From: Cymodocea nodosa
Lineage: Eukaryota > Streptophyta > Magnoliopsida > Alismatales > Cymodoceaceae
Assembly: GCA_036874045.1 (NCBI GenBank)
Contig: CM072340.1
Span: forward strand, 20,015,001-20,079,000
Direction of reading: 5' to 3'
Length of the DNA: 64,000 bases
The notes below the pieces were generated by a model. The model saw nothing but the letters and a program-made list of their open reading frames with translations, searched no databases and had not been told where the DNA came from. Of this stretch, positions 29,792 through 41,541 are shown piece by piece. Numbering within the stretch: position 1 is the stretch's first letter; each line of letters starts with the position of its first letter. Both the position numbers and the translations under genes were made by a program.

Positions 29792-30167
29792 GTAACTTCA
29801 GTATTTAATTTGTAAGTATTTTTACACATAGAAAATAGTCAAAAACACATTATGATTAATTACCTTTATTAAACTTTCGTTGAATTTCTATTTTTTCTGT
29901 TTGTACTTCTATTTTGGTCTGTTTGCGGAACGCCATTGCAATTGCCAAAACAATATGCTACGAGAGACCCCCCAATATGGTCTCTCTTTGTTATATATTT
30001 GAGAACTTATCTTCAAATAAAATAATTATTTTTCAAATAACAATAACAGTAAAGGTAAATGGACGGCCGAAGATCACGGTACACGCACCGGAAGGCCACT
30101 CGAAGCCGATGTGATCTGCGAATAAGATCTGCCCGCGGGCCACCGGAATGCTCGCCCGTTGGGAACA

Positions 30168-30174
30168 TATAAAT
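30168..30174 (+). promoter_or_regulatory. TATA box of carbonic anhydrase
   Basis: TATAAAT within AACATATAAATTCG, followed about 30 bases later by a pyrimidine-rich leader. A donor at about 30303 (CCCGAG|GTGTGT) and an acceptor at 30611 (GGCAG) would remove a 5' leader intron just before the ATG exon. This is inference from motifs only. Confidence 0.55.
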
Positions 30175-30620
30175 TCGAAACCGCCGGGCTCCTTCGCCAC
30201 GATCCTACGACGCGCTCCTTTTCCTTCCCATTCTTCTCCTGATCGCCGGGATTTCCTTCTTCCTCTTCCTTCCATATCTTCTATCGGAAGCAATCTTCCC
30301 GAGGTGTGTGTGATGTGTGATGATCGCGCTCTCTTCCTTCCCCCTCCTCCTCCGGCTCAATCCCCTGCTCCCTCTGTAACTTTTTCTTAGTCGACAGTTA
30401 CAGCATTGTCTCGGTTAGGTCGGATTCCTTTCAGTTCTAGGATGAGGCAGAGAAATCTGATACAATGCTTGATGTCGATTAGCTTCTATTTTTTTCTTTT
30501 GTTGTTGAGAAAATTGGGGGAACCACGCCTAATGCTTTGCTGTTCTGCGTGTTTGTAATTCTTCTGGAATCTGCTGGGTGACAATTGAGATGATGGTTTT
30601 TGCGTTGGCAGGTTGGAGCA

Positions 30621-33065
30621 ATGGAGACCGCTCAGAGGCTTAATTCCGGATTCGATCACTTCAAGAAGGAGATCTACGAGTAATGCTCTAGTACCCTACA
30701 CCTCGAATTGCATATTAAATACTTTTGCCGAACACTGTGATTGGATTATTCTTTCTTTTTCATTTTGAGTTGGTTGCTTCGTATGTATTGGTGATCATAA
30801 GCTTCCAAGAAAGTTCTACGGTGACAACATTGGTGGGAAGTATTTCCCATAGAGGTCATTTTCCCTGGAGGGAAATTTTTTTAAAGGTGTCTTCATTATC
30901 TTTCCGTGAATATTTGGAAGGGTTGAAGCGATTCGCATGGATTTTAGGGTTAAATAATTATAAGTACATAACTAAACGTTTACATAAATTGAATAAGTAT
31001 TGATTCTTGGTCTAAATGTCTTAAAATTTACCAATTTTTGGTAAATTTTTATCATTGATTTTTAAATAAAAAAAATCTTGATGAGTACATCTTAGATTAA
31101 TTAAAAAATTTAATACATAATAGATTATATTATAAATTAGCTAATTATAAAATTAAATTTTTTTAAAACATTTTAAAATAAGAAGTGTCTTTACAGAATC
31201 ATATTTCTGTTTTCCATATTCTCTCTTTTGACTTCCTTTTGGAACTTTGAGCTTTTAAAGTTCAATACCATGTCATCTATACGCAAAGTGCCGAAGCGAA
31301 TCATTGATCCGTAGAAAGCAAATGTCATTGCTAGTCTGTCCGCTTGCTGCATCACATGATCAGGTCCTTATCATGGATGCCACCTTCGGCTCCACTATCT
31401 TGTTCCAATAATTCTCGGTTGTGGGGTGATCATTTTCACTTTCCAAGTAGCGGTGGGACAACAAATTCAAAGAATGGATTCATATTTCTTATAAAAATTT
31501 AAGTTACAGTAACAACTTCTCTTGTCAATTTCAACCGTAGAATGGCATTGCTGAAAATGGTCAACGATATGATTGGAATTTCTGGACTTGTCACTGAAAA
31601 TCTTACCAGCATGTTGATGATTATTGCAGCAAGAAACCCGAGATTTTCGAGCCACTCAAGCATACACAGACCCCAAAGGTATCAAGATCCCTCATTAAAA
31701 ACGAATATCTCACATGGGCATAGACCTTTCATTGATGAAAATATCCCAGGCCATATACTTCATATATTATTCTTTGCAGATATATTAATTGTTATTATTT
31801 TTCCACTGAAGTTTCATTTTTTTTATTGTTATTATTAATTAGAAAGGCTTTAGCTTATTTTTTCCCCTGTGATTGTTGGAATACATGCAGTACATGGTGT
31901 TTGCATGCTCCGACTCCCGTGTCTGCCCCTCGGTTATATTTAACTTCCATCCCGGGGAGGCCTTCGCCGTGCGAAATATCGCCAACATGGTCCCGCCGTA
32001 CGACCCGGTACCATATCCTCCCACCCTTCCTTTTTCGTGCTCCACCGCTACTACATCCCCATGTTCCTAAAGCATTAACCTCCGTTCTTTCCGCAGACGA
32101 AATATGCCGGGGTTGGGGCCGCTATTGAGTACGCGGTTTTACATCTCAAGGTAGGAAGGGAAAGAAGATTAATAAAGACACAGTAGATTGTCTTGGACAT
32201 GTGGAAAATCCATGTAGTGCACCCACAAATTAGAACAGCACGTACAGTTGCAACTTAACATACTACATCGACTTATGGTTAGAACAGCGCTATTCTTGAT
32301 TCTCAAAAAACGTAGGAAAACATTATTTTCTGTGAAAGAAATAGCATAAGCTGCGCATTACTATTCCTCTTACCATTTTAAAAATAATTTTGATATTTTT
32401 ATTCAGTTAGAAGTAGAGTAAAATAGTAACCACGCTATTCCTTCTACGATCCTCGTACAGTGATATTGTCGGTTTGACAGGTGGAATCCATCGTTGTCAT
32501 TGGGCACAGCCGCTGTGGTGGAATCAAAGGACTCATGTCTGTCAAGGACGATGGGACCACAAACACGTAAGTCTGCTTCCTGTTGTAGTCGGTGAATCCC
32601 TTGGCTTTAGAGATCGATGATGAAAGTATATATATGTATATATATAACAAAAACCATATACGTCCTCCCAGTGACTTCATCGAGGATTGGGTGAAGATCT
32701 GTTTGCCCGCAAGGAACAAGGTGAAGCAGGACTTTGCTGATCTGTCGTTCGACGAGCAATGCTCCAAGTGCGAAAGGGTAACGTTGTCTTCTCGCATTTC
32801 TAAGTTTTTTTTTTTTTTTTTTTTTTTTTTTTGCGTAAACCGAACAATTATTCCCAAGATGAACACGTACGTTCTAATGCGTGTTTTCACCGCCAAGCTT
32901 TATTCAAATTGTGTCTTAAAATTGGCACAGGAGGCGGTGAACTTGTCGCTGGAAAATCTTCAGACTTATCCGTTCGTCAAAGAGGGATTGGGGAAGAAGA
33001 CATTGTCCGTCGTTGGCGGACACTACGACTTCGTCAATGGCAAGTTTGAGGCGTGGACGATCTAA
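30621..33065 (+). CDS. Beta-class carbonic anhydrase
   Basis: Zinc enzyme interconverting CO2 and bicarbonate. Seven coding exons: 30621-30679, 31631-31679, 31891-32007, 32097-32150, 32481-32566, 32672-32777, 32931-33065, giving 201 residues. The active-site block CSDSR supplies zinc ligand Cys42 and the Asp44-Arg46 pair; GHSRCGG supplies His102 and Cys105. Other family blocks are [15 protein letters not shown]-like, [33 protein letters not shown] and YPFVKEGL. The protein begins [20 protein letters not shown], with no chloroplast transit peptide, so a cytosolic or membrane-edge form is the simplest reading. An upstream alternative first exon adding a transit peptide would lie outside what is visible. 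Intron 6 contains a 28-base T tract. It converges with the KLCR gene. Confidence 0.95.
32805..32832 (+). repeat. Poly(T) tract in carbonic anhydrase intron 6
   Basis: Uninterrupted run of 28 T, about 100 bases upstream of the last acceptor. Probably length-variable. Confidence 0.95.
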
Positions 33066-34671
33066 AACTGGTCTTCCATTCTCTCATCTTCTTCGACGAC
33101 TATATATATATATGTGCGGCGTTCTTTTGATACATGTCACTGCATCGATCTTGTATACGTTGTAATGGTTATGCTTTTCTTAGCTTTTTACTCAATGCTT
33201 CCTTCTCTCAAAGTAGAGTTGAAGGGAAACCATATCTTGTAATATCTTTTTATACAAAAACGTTTAATTTACCAACAATTTTCAATTTATAATTTCAAAT
33301 AATAAAGAGTGACGGCCAGCATTTTTTTTAACAAAAATTAGTCCGTGAAAGGAACAGACATGCCAAATTCTGCGTCAAAAATATTTGCACTTGCAGGGTA
33401 TCAAACATGAGACGTGAACGGTAGAACCACCAAACCAACGTACTTTTTATTGCTAATTTCTTTTTTCTAGATAACCGCCAAACCAAATTACTCAATTGAT
33501 AATTTGCATAAATTATTTTTATTATAATTTTAAACTTCATCTTTCAAATTTCCCTAAATTAGGCAGCGTTTCATCTCACTATAAAAACTATGATGTCTTG
33601 TCTTGTCTTGTCTTGTATTTTACTGTTCAACTTTTACATCATATATCATATTCATTGTACGTACAGTATTCTAAAATTGCATATTGAGTATATATATCTA
33701 TCTCACCACCTACAATTTGAACGAGAGGAGTACATCTGGAAAAAAAAAAGACTTAAAGCGTCTCATTTGCAAATAACAAAACAAATAGAAAAGTCCGGAA
33801 GAGTTGCACATGTAGCTTTTTTCAAAAAAATAAAAAATCTGTTTTGCACCTCACGTGCATTTGGGTGCAGTGTACTTGCCGGTTAAAAGCCGAGTGACAT
33901 ACGAGTTACTTTTGGAACATGACGAAATAGAAGTATTATCGGACTTAAAATATAAACTAACGTCAAATATAATGAACAATATTCTTATTTTAGTAATGAA
34001 TAGGTGTACTTAAGCAACGTTTGATTTCCATACATCCCTGAGTCAACCGTGATAATTACCGTATGTCACGGTCGGTGCAAAGTACAAAAATCAAATGCAG
34101 ACGTATCGTATGGTAAAAGACATGCTACGTTTGCAAAAGTTATCATAGATCATCGTTATGGTTCTTAACGAACGATCCTTTCCCACAAAGGCCAGAACCT
34201 GGTGTGATGAACACAAGTATCACTTAATGCTTCAAGTATTACTTACAACAGGTATTAATTAAGCAGTGCGATGAACACAAGTAAATTTTTAACGATGGTA
34301 TTTTCAAATGGAGTTAATCCTCAATCTTGTTTTTTGTTGTAAATCTTACAAAATAACGAAAGAGCAATTACATCGTCCATTGATTGTAAGTTACCATAAA
34401 TAAATAATGGGGACGTACTCTTTATTATTCCATGAACGGATATGCAAAACATATTTACTGAAAACATCACAGATTCAAGCATTCTGACCAAGTGCTTCTC
34501 TCCATTCTCATATCCCAGGTTATTATCAAACAATCGACATATATATATTTCTAGTCATTTTCTTGCTAGCATGGCATCAACAGTCGGCTCTGCCTAAAAG
34601 AAATCAAAACATATCACAACCAAGAATGAGATCCCTGAGCAATTCCTTGTGAGTTTCTTTTTTGATTAGCC
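33066..34671. other. Convergent intergenic region, carbonic anhydrase / KLCR
   Basis: About 1.6 kb between two convergent stop codons, AT-rich, with no gene recognised. It includes a possible SINE remnant at 33300-33470, given separately, and a short CTTGT run near 33598-33615. Confidence 0.5.
33300..33470 (-). mobile_element. Possible tRNA-derived SINE remnant
   Basis: On the minus strand a box A-like TTGGTTTGGTGGTT is followed about 17 bases later by a box B-like TGTTTGATACC. The end toward 33300 is a run of T on the minus strand. A second partial copy of the box A-like segment (TTGGTTTGGCGGTT) lies at about 33475. The match is weak and no target duplication was identified. Confidence 0.3.
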
Positions 34672-37600
34672 TTATGCTGCAATGGGATCTCTGCTTACAA
34701 CAGCATTGTGATTGGTAATAAGAAGATTTTGAAGTGACCTGGGTTTCTTGCTTCTAATCTTACCGGCTTCCCTCAACAAGTTGGTCAGCCTCCTCTTCTC
34801 ATCGTCGACATCTGGGTTTGCCGTTCCAAGCTTATCTTCCCTGATTGCCACAATTTTCTCTAAGATCTCAATGGCATCATCTATTCTGTATGAAACTCAC
34901 AACATACGAATGTCGTCAAGTCAGCAAAGAAGCCAATTAATATGCACACAGAGACACCTCAAAATGTATGTGTAAAGAAAAAGAAAGGAAAAATAAGAGT
35001 GATTGCAATTTAAGTTATCGTATTCTTGTCATCTTGGATCTCTTCGTTAACTAATTATTGCCTTGGTTACAATGAAATATAAAGTTAACCGCAGACAAAA
35101 GGGAAGCACATGGATGGATGGAAGGAATGATACATGATATCGACACCTGGATTGGGATTTCCTCTCCCCCCAATTACTTAGAATTAATACATTAGACTCT
35201 ATCTCTCTCAGATTAACGAGAATTCGAGAGTGGAGAGAACCATCGTCTTCCCTCCCTGTGATCACAAATTCCAGACGACTACTATGCATCCTTTTAAATG
35301 ATTTCATTCAACTACAAGCATGCAAGCTTTGATTCAATGGGAAAATTCCTTGACACCATAAAGAGAAACGTGAAACGCGCGATACAATCCATGAGGATAA
35401 AGACAACCGTGTTCTAACTATTACTATTTCTACCAGGCATCTTCTTTGAGACACGGACCATGTGTTTTGTACTTCCACCTCCCCCCACAAAAGGACGGTA
35501 AGAAAAAGATACTTCCAAAAGCCTCTAAAAAGCTTATAACCGTGACAATAATCTAAAGTTCTAACAAAAAAAAAATATATATATATATATATATGTATGT
35601 ATCTAAGACAGAAGCCTACGAAACTGAGTGCCCACAGAAAGACAGGACAAGGGTAGCGAACGCCGCCTCCTCCTCCTCCTATCGTCAATTAAAACCAGGC
35701 AATCTTATTTCAAACTCGACCAGATGCATGGTTTATTAGCTGCTCAACATACATAAAAATGGGAGTCCACGACTGATAATATAATTGGTCTTCTCTCGTC
35801 TTATAAAGCTTTTAATGGTGTGGTTTCATGGTATCCATGTGAGTGTCAAAATTTTCGAATCATGATCATCAATCTCAAAACATGAATGATAGAATTAAAA
35901 AAAAAAACTTCATAACTATGAGACGGATTTCCATGTCGCCACGGGAGATAAAGAAACATTATCTACGTCGGGAAGAAGAAGAATGGGCAAAATATTAATA
36001 CCTGCCCATTGCATCGTAGGTGCCGGAAAGATTGCTGTAAACTGCAAGCGTGTCGGGATGACAAGGTCCACGTTCTTGCTCCAGAACACCTCTGGCCTCC
36101 TCGAAAAGACCCGCCGCTTCATCGATGGCATACCTCTGGACGCAGGCAAGTCCCATCTGATTCAGTGCGACCCCGAAGAACGCCGACTTCTTCTCTCCGC
36201 AGGCACGGAGCTTCGTGACGGCGCTTTTCAAGGACGAGTAGGACTCCGAGAAATTCCCAACCATGTAATGCAGAACACCCATCTGCGCCTCGATTCCGGC
36301 CACCGGGCTTTGTTGTCCGGGAGCGTCGTCGTACATCTTCAATGCTCGGTGAAGCAACTTGAGGGCTTGCTCGTGCTCTTTCATGGACTCGTAGACGGCG
36401 GACACGTCGACGAGACCGTTGGCGATGTCCTCGGGAGAAGCGCCGGGAGGGGGTTTGGAATAGATCCTGAGGGCCGTTTCACAGTAGGACTTGGATTCTT
36501 TGATCTTGCCTGTTTTGTTGTAGAGATCGGCGAGACGGACGAGGATGGAAGCTACGGAAGGGTGGTTGTCTCCCTTGGAGGTCTTGAGCTTGGTAAGTGC
36601 CTTATGGTACGCGAAAACGGCCTCGTCGTAACGGGTCATGGATAGATAAATATCCCCAATGCTGCAATCGACGGAAGCAACTTCGGTTTCCCGGCCGCTG
36701 GAGGACATGGCCATGCTCGCCAGGACCAGATGCTCGAGGGCCGAATCGTGGTCGCCCTTTGCTTCGCAGATGAGACCCATGAGCCTCCTGTCGGCCGTTT
36801 CCTCGGCAGACGCCGGCTCACCATTCTCCCTGTGGATGTCGAGAGCCTTCTTGCAGAGCCTCTCGGCTTCGTCGAATTGCAGGGCTTGCAGGTGGACTTC
36901 GGCTATGTAACGGCAGGTTTCCCCAACCCTCGGATCATTCTCTCCCAGAGCTTGCTTCTGCACCTCAAGGCCGCTCGAGTAACTCCATATTGCCCTTTCT
37001 AGCTTGCCCAACATGGCGTAAGTGTCGCCTAGCTGCATATGCCCGGCGAATTTGGCCAGTGCATGGTCGTCGCCTTGGGCAACGACAGGGATGTCGATGG
37101 CACGTTCCAGCACGGGCACGGCCAGAGCATGTTGTCCTGTGCTGCAATAGATTGCTCCAAGAACGTGCAAACTCATGACCAGGTCCAGGCTTGGCTTCCC
37201 ATTTGCGCATTTCTCGAAGGACTTGGACGCCCTGACGGCGTAGTCCAGAGCTCTTCGGTGGTTGTCCCCCTGAATCAAGTCCCTGGCGTGTTTCAACAGG
37301 TAAGGCCCAAGATTTGGGTTATCAAGTCCAGCTTCGGAAGGATCTTCGTTTGGGAATTTCGTCTCTCCGTTGATGGGATTTTTCTGCTTCTTTAAGCGGG
37401 CGGCTCCGGCTACCTTCTTCCCTGTTACACTTTTATCGGCACTCTCGGGAGACGTCCTCTTCTCTTGCCTGTTGGGTTGCCTTGAGGAACCAGAATTATT
37501 CTTACCCCCCTCGGACTGTGCCTTGTCATTTGTCTCAGGCTTCTTCGCATCAGATCCATTTTCTTCTCTAACAATACCAACATCCTCCTCCTCCTCCCTC

Positions 37601-37926
37601 TCCACTGTCCCTTCTGCGGTCCTTATCTCCCCACCCACAAGATGCGTCAGCTCCGAGTCAATTCTCGATTCGTCCCCATCAGATCCGAAGCTCTGCCTGG
37701 ACAAAGACCCGTCGGCAGAGCTCTCCATGTCGCAGACGTTGTCGTAGAGCTGATCGATCGATGCACCAGCAAACATCGCTTCCGGACACTCGCCTAGTTG
37801 GCTCCCTGGATTCGAAGCCATGTGGGGTTTCGTGGTCGATGCATCGTTCTCATTGGTGACAACAGGCGACTGTAAATTATTGGATGCCCCATTGCCATCA
37901 GCTTCCTCCATAACTAGCCCAGGCAT
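34672..37926 (-). CDS. KLCR: Kinesin light chain-related TPR protein
   Basis: Plant KLCR-type protein; Arabidopsis members bind IQD scaffolds and link microtubules, kinesin-1 and the plasma membrane-ER contact system. Two coding exons, 37926-36002 and 34885-34672, give 712 residues; the codon across the junction is AG|A (Arg). The first 210 residues are acidic, Ser/Lys-rich and probably disordered. From about 215 to 620 there is a long run of TPR helical pairs, such as DYAVRASKSFEKCANGKPS, ALAVPVLERAIDI and LGDTYAMLGKLERAIWSYSS. The C-terminal exon starts IDDAIEILEKIVAIREDKLG, also TPR-like. The start is MPGLV, the family start; an in-frame TTG nine codons upstream is discarded. A short leader intron (about 38102-37987) is likely. 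The intron is 1.1 kb. Confidence 0.93.
35574..35595. repeat. (AT)n microsatellite in KLCR intron
   Basis: About 11 AT units following an A run, then GTATGTATC. Simple repeat only. Confidence 0.9.
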
Positions 37927-40900
37927 TCTTGTTGAAATGGGTGAATTCGACAAGAGCAGTTCGGATTATGAACAACGTGTGTCTTCCTGCGTATTCAAAA
38001 TAATTAATCCGAAACCACTAATCAATGACGCAAAACACCGTCATAATGATCAAAAGAAGAGTATACTAAAAGAGAAAAAGGGGAATGTTCATCGATAATT
38101 ACCAAAGATTTGATCTTCCAGCAAAGGGACGACAACGAAATCCACACACAGAACACAATTACACCCAAACCAACCACTTCCACCGACCAAAATCCCTAGC
38201 AGATCCACCGAAGCAGCAAAACCTCACCCACCGACCAGCAGAAACGCAAAACCCAATTAAACCACAGAAACAAACTTGGTGTTTAGCAACAAGCACATAC
38301 CACAACCCGCACGTCAGCCAGCTTCCCACAGCCGTCACGCAGATATGTCACAGTCCTACGGAGGGAGGGAGGGCAGGAGGCGAAGGCTGGAGGATGTGGG
38401 AGGGAATACAAACGCCACCACACCAACACCTCCCTTTTTTTATAACTGCGCGCAACTCTGCAACCGCTGACAATTATCACTACCTCCACCACCACACCAC
38501 CACCGCCGCCGCCGCCGCCGCCTCTGCTACCACTGCCACTATAAATATGTTCAATCGAGAGAGGCGGAGGGAGAAGAGGTGCGATAGCGGGAGTCGTGTC
38601 CAACGGAGGCCGGTTGGTGTGGTTGCTCCCGGAGAGAGAAAGCGAGAGGAAGGTGACGCTTCTCCCACCGCCAAGTAACACCGATCCCACGTTTTCTCTC
38701 TCCCTCTCCCTCAGTCTTCTTTTGTTTTTCCAGCAATGACGGTATTTTTTTTACTTGAGTACGTATGACAACAAGTAAAATTGTAAATAACAGTAAAATC
38801 TAACGAAAATTGAAATCAATTTTAAATTTAAAAAAAAATGATGAAGTACAAATCAATTATTTCTTATTTTTAACTTGTTGTTAGTAATTAAAATTTAACA
38901 GTTTCTATTCATAAAAATCAATAATGAAACATCAATTAACGTCATTAACCTAAAACATTAAATATCACAAATGAAAATTTTACCTACATAAAGTTTAAAA
39001 TTTATAAATTTAGTAGTTGAAAATGAGACGTAATTTTTAGGCTTTTAAGGGAGATTTTTTCAAGTATTTTATTTACTATTTATTTTCTTTATTCTTGGTA
39101 CTAGCATTAATATTATTACTTTTTTTTCTTTTAAAGGGCAACATGGATACAAGGACAGAGAATTGGCTTAGGCGTGAGTGGGAACAAAGAAAGCTTTACA
39201 ATGACTTCAAAATATTTAAGAGCAGAAATAAAATTCTGAGAAAATATTTAGGTATTTATATCTAGAGAAATCAAATTTCAAAAAATGATATACACAAATT
39301 TCGATTTCGTCCAATTCTTGTCTGTCCGAGTAAACAAATATTTGTCATTTATTATAAGTAATTGACAATATAACTTTTTGTTATATTTTTCTTAAATTAT
39401 CTTTATTTGTTAAATACTCTGCTTATTTGTTAGATTTATTTATATATTTTTTTTAGTTGATAAATTTATTGCTTATTTGTAGTGAGTTATGAAAACTGGC
39501 TTTTATCACTGAGAATTCTATTTTTATGGATGAGTATCTTGGCTTTTTATTTATATGAAATGTTATGTAAAAGAAAATTATTATAGGCTATTTTAACAAT
39601 GAAAAATTATTAGCCTTAACTACCTAGGAAAAATGAAAAATTGTTCAATATAATATAACGAGCTCATTTCTTTTTGTTAATTACCCCACTTTTTTCTCCC
39701 CACTCACATACGTTGTGAACCATTGAAGGTTTTATTCTCTTAAATGCCCACTCACGTTCAGTCACGTCCTTCCTGTTGTTTGGATGGTTACGCGGTCAAC
39801 ATGGTTGGCTGTTACGTTACGATCATTGTTATCATTTCACAGCATCTTATTTGAGAGTGACAAAGTTAGAAGATGACATCGATGTGGTACCTTACGGAAT
39901 TCACGGACGTCATGTTGTTTGGTACAGAAAAAGAGGAAGATGGATGCATCAGAGTTTCTTTTCTGGATTCAAATCTCCAAGAGAATCTACCTTTGAGCTG
40001 CAATGCGTGTTTGATTTCCATGGTTGGGTTGGTCGCACCATCACATCTAACTACTGGTTGATTTCCTCATCGGCGTTCTCGTGGTTTTTATTAAAACTTA
40101 GATTTCAATGAACGTAAAAATTAATATCGTTACCGAAAAAAATACATTTCCAATGTTAGAAAAGAGGGACTAGAGACCTTTGAGGATCAGCTTAACGCTG
40201 GAAAGTGGTGTGAGGGTCAGAAATTTTGTCTCGTTGATAAATAAAGCTTAGGATTCCACAAGAAGGGCCCCACTATCATTGGATAAGCTCCTGCTGAAAC
40301 CATGCCTCATATGCTACGAATGTATTTTGCAGATGCGCAGCTTCTGATTCCTGAAACATTGGTGACCAGATGAGTCCTCATTATTTAACCCCAATTGGCT
40401 CTTCTTACCCTTCTGCCCCAGCAATAATGGTGATGTTTGGGTTATCTCACATCTTTACTTCTTCCCATTGATGAACAGGCCCAAGGTTTTTATATGGGCA
40501 TCCATACCAAGCTTGGTGCTTGCTCAAAGGAAGAAAGAGAGCTTCCACCTAAGTCAGTAATGACGAAACCAACTTGCCAAACCTTTCTGAAACCATTACC
40601 GTGAAACGTAAGGGTGACAGGTAGGTAATCCATTTCCATCTCCTTGGCTTGATGAGTTGTTTCCAAACCAAACTAGAGAATCTATGGAGCCAGCTAGAGT
40701 TGTCTTCCACACCCAATCTAAGAGAAATCAAAAGACATAAGGCAGACATTTTCGTTGGATCCCATCCTGGAATTATCATTGCCATTGAAAAGCTGCCAGA
40801 TAAGCATTCTTGCAATAATGTGTGTGTGTTTTTTCTCTTACAACTTGGCTTCTTCTCTAGCAGAGTAGAGTGAAATATTAAGTTTACGTCTACTTCTAAC

Positions 40901-41541
40901 AGCATCCTTGTAATAACGTCTATCAAAAGATTTAAATCTGAAGCAAATTCAGGAAAGTATCGTTACCCTGTTAGATTTTACAGGGCAGGAGCAGGTAATT
41001 CTAATAATAAGATCAACTACATTTGAAGCTACCAACAAATAACACAGTTCATCTTCTGTTCCACTTTAAATGAAGACCTAGATAGATACTCATGTGAAAA
41101 CATTAATATTATCATCATAAAAAAAACTATCTTTGAAAATAACTCTGACGTGGACCGTACAGCTGCTTTTGTAGGAAACAGCTTGGACGAGTTGAGAAGA
41201 ATTATCAAAGGCAAGAACCTTTTTCTAAAGTAGTGTCATCTTCTAGAGCAAATAATGCTCCGTGAACCAATTTAAAATGGACAAGCTGGATTTAAGCCTG
41301 CCATCAGCTAATTAGTTGCACAAGTACGGTCCTTAGAATAAATAAAAAAAAGTTTACCAGGACAGAGAGGTGTGTACAGATATCACATGCTCACTTGATA
41401 ACCAAAGTCATTAATTTAATTCTTTCTACCTTAAATTTTACCTTGCGGTAAAATCACGATCAGATGAACAGATTGAGCTCGCCGCTTACATGAATGCATT
41501 CATGAGAAGTGCTTTAACGGGGAATACACATCACGATCAGA
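37927..41541. promoter_or_regulatory. KLCR leader/promoter and gap to HT1
   Basis: Positions 37927-38700 hold the likely KLCR leader and promoter, with a (CAC)n(CCG)n tract at about 38485-38525 and a CT-rich stretch after 38690. From 38750 to 39700 the DNA is AT-rich and featureless. Positions 39770-40930 are more complex but not assignable to a gene: a 111-codon plus frame (39776-40111) and a 125-codon minus frame (40549-40926) match nothing known to me. The last 600 bases are likely HT1 3' flank. Confidence 0.45.

Larger units (their letters stand above)
27625..30620. promoter_or_regulatory. Divergent region, PEX14 / carbonic anhydrase
   Basis: About 3 kb between the PEX14 start and the carbonic anhydrase ATG. 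The first 1 kb is AT-rich and unremarkable. A GC-richer block at 28650-29070 and a GAA-rich block at 29680-29800 are listed as a possible coding fragment. A TATA element lies at 30168. The carbonic anhydrase leader and its intron fill 30195-30620. Confidence 0.5.

Noticed and set aside
35983-37178. Long plus-strand frames over the KLCR first exon
   Set aside because: They are antisense shadows of a GC-rich, TPR-coding exon; the minus frame has family blocks, the plus frames do not.
37927-37953. Upstream extension of KLCR starting SNSPISTR
   Set aside because: It begins with TTG, and the family starts at MPGLV.
40549-40926. Minus-strand frame with a faint proteasome-like stretch (AMIIPGWD)
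   Set aside because: The resemblance is limited to a few residues and the rest of the frame does not follow the family.
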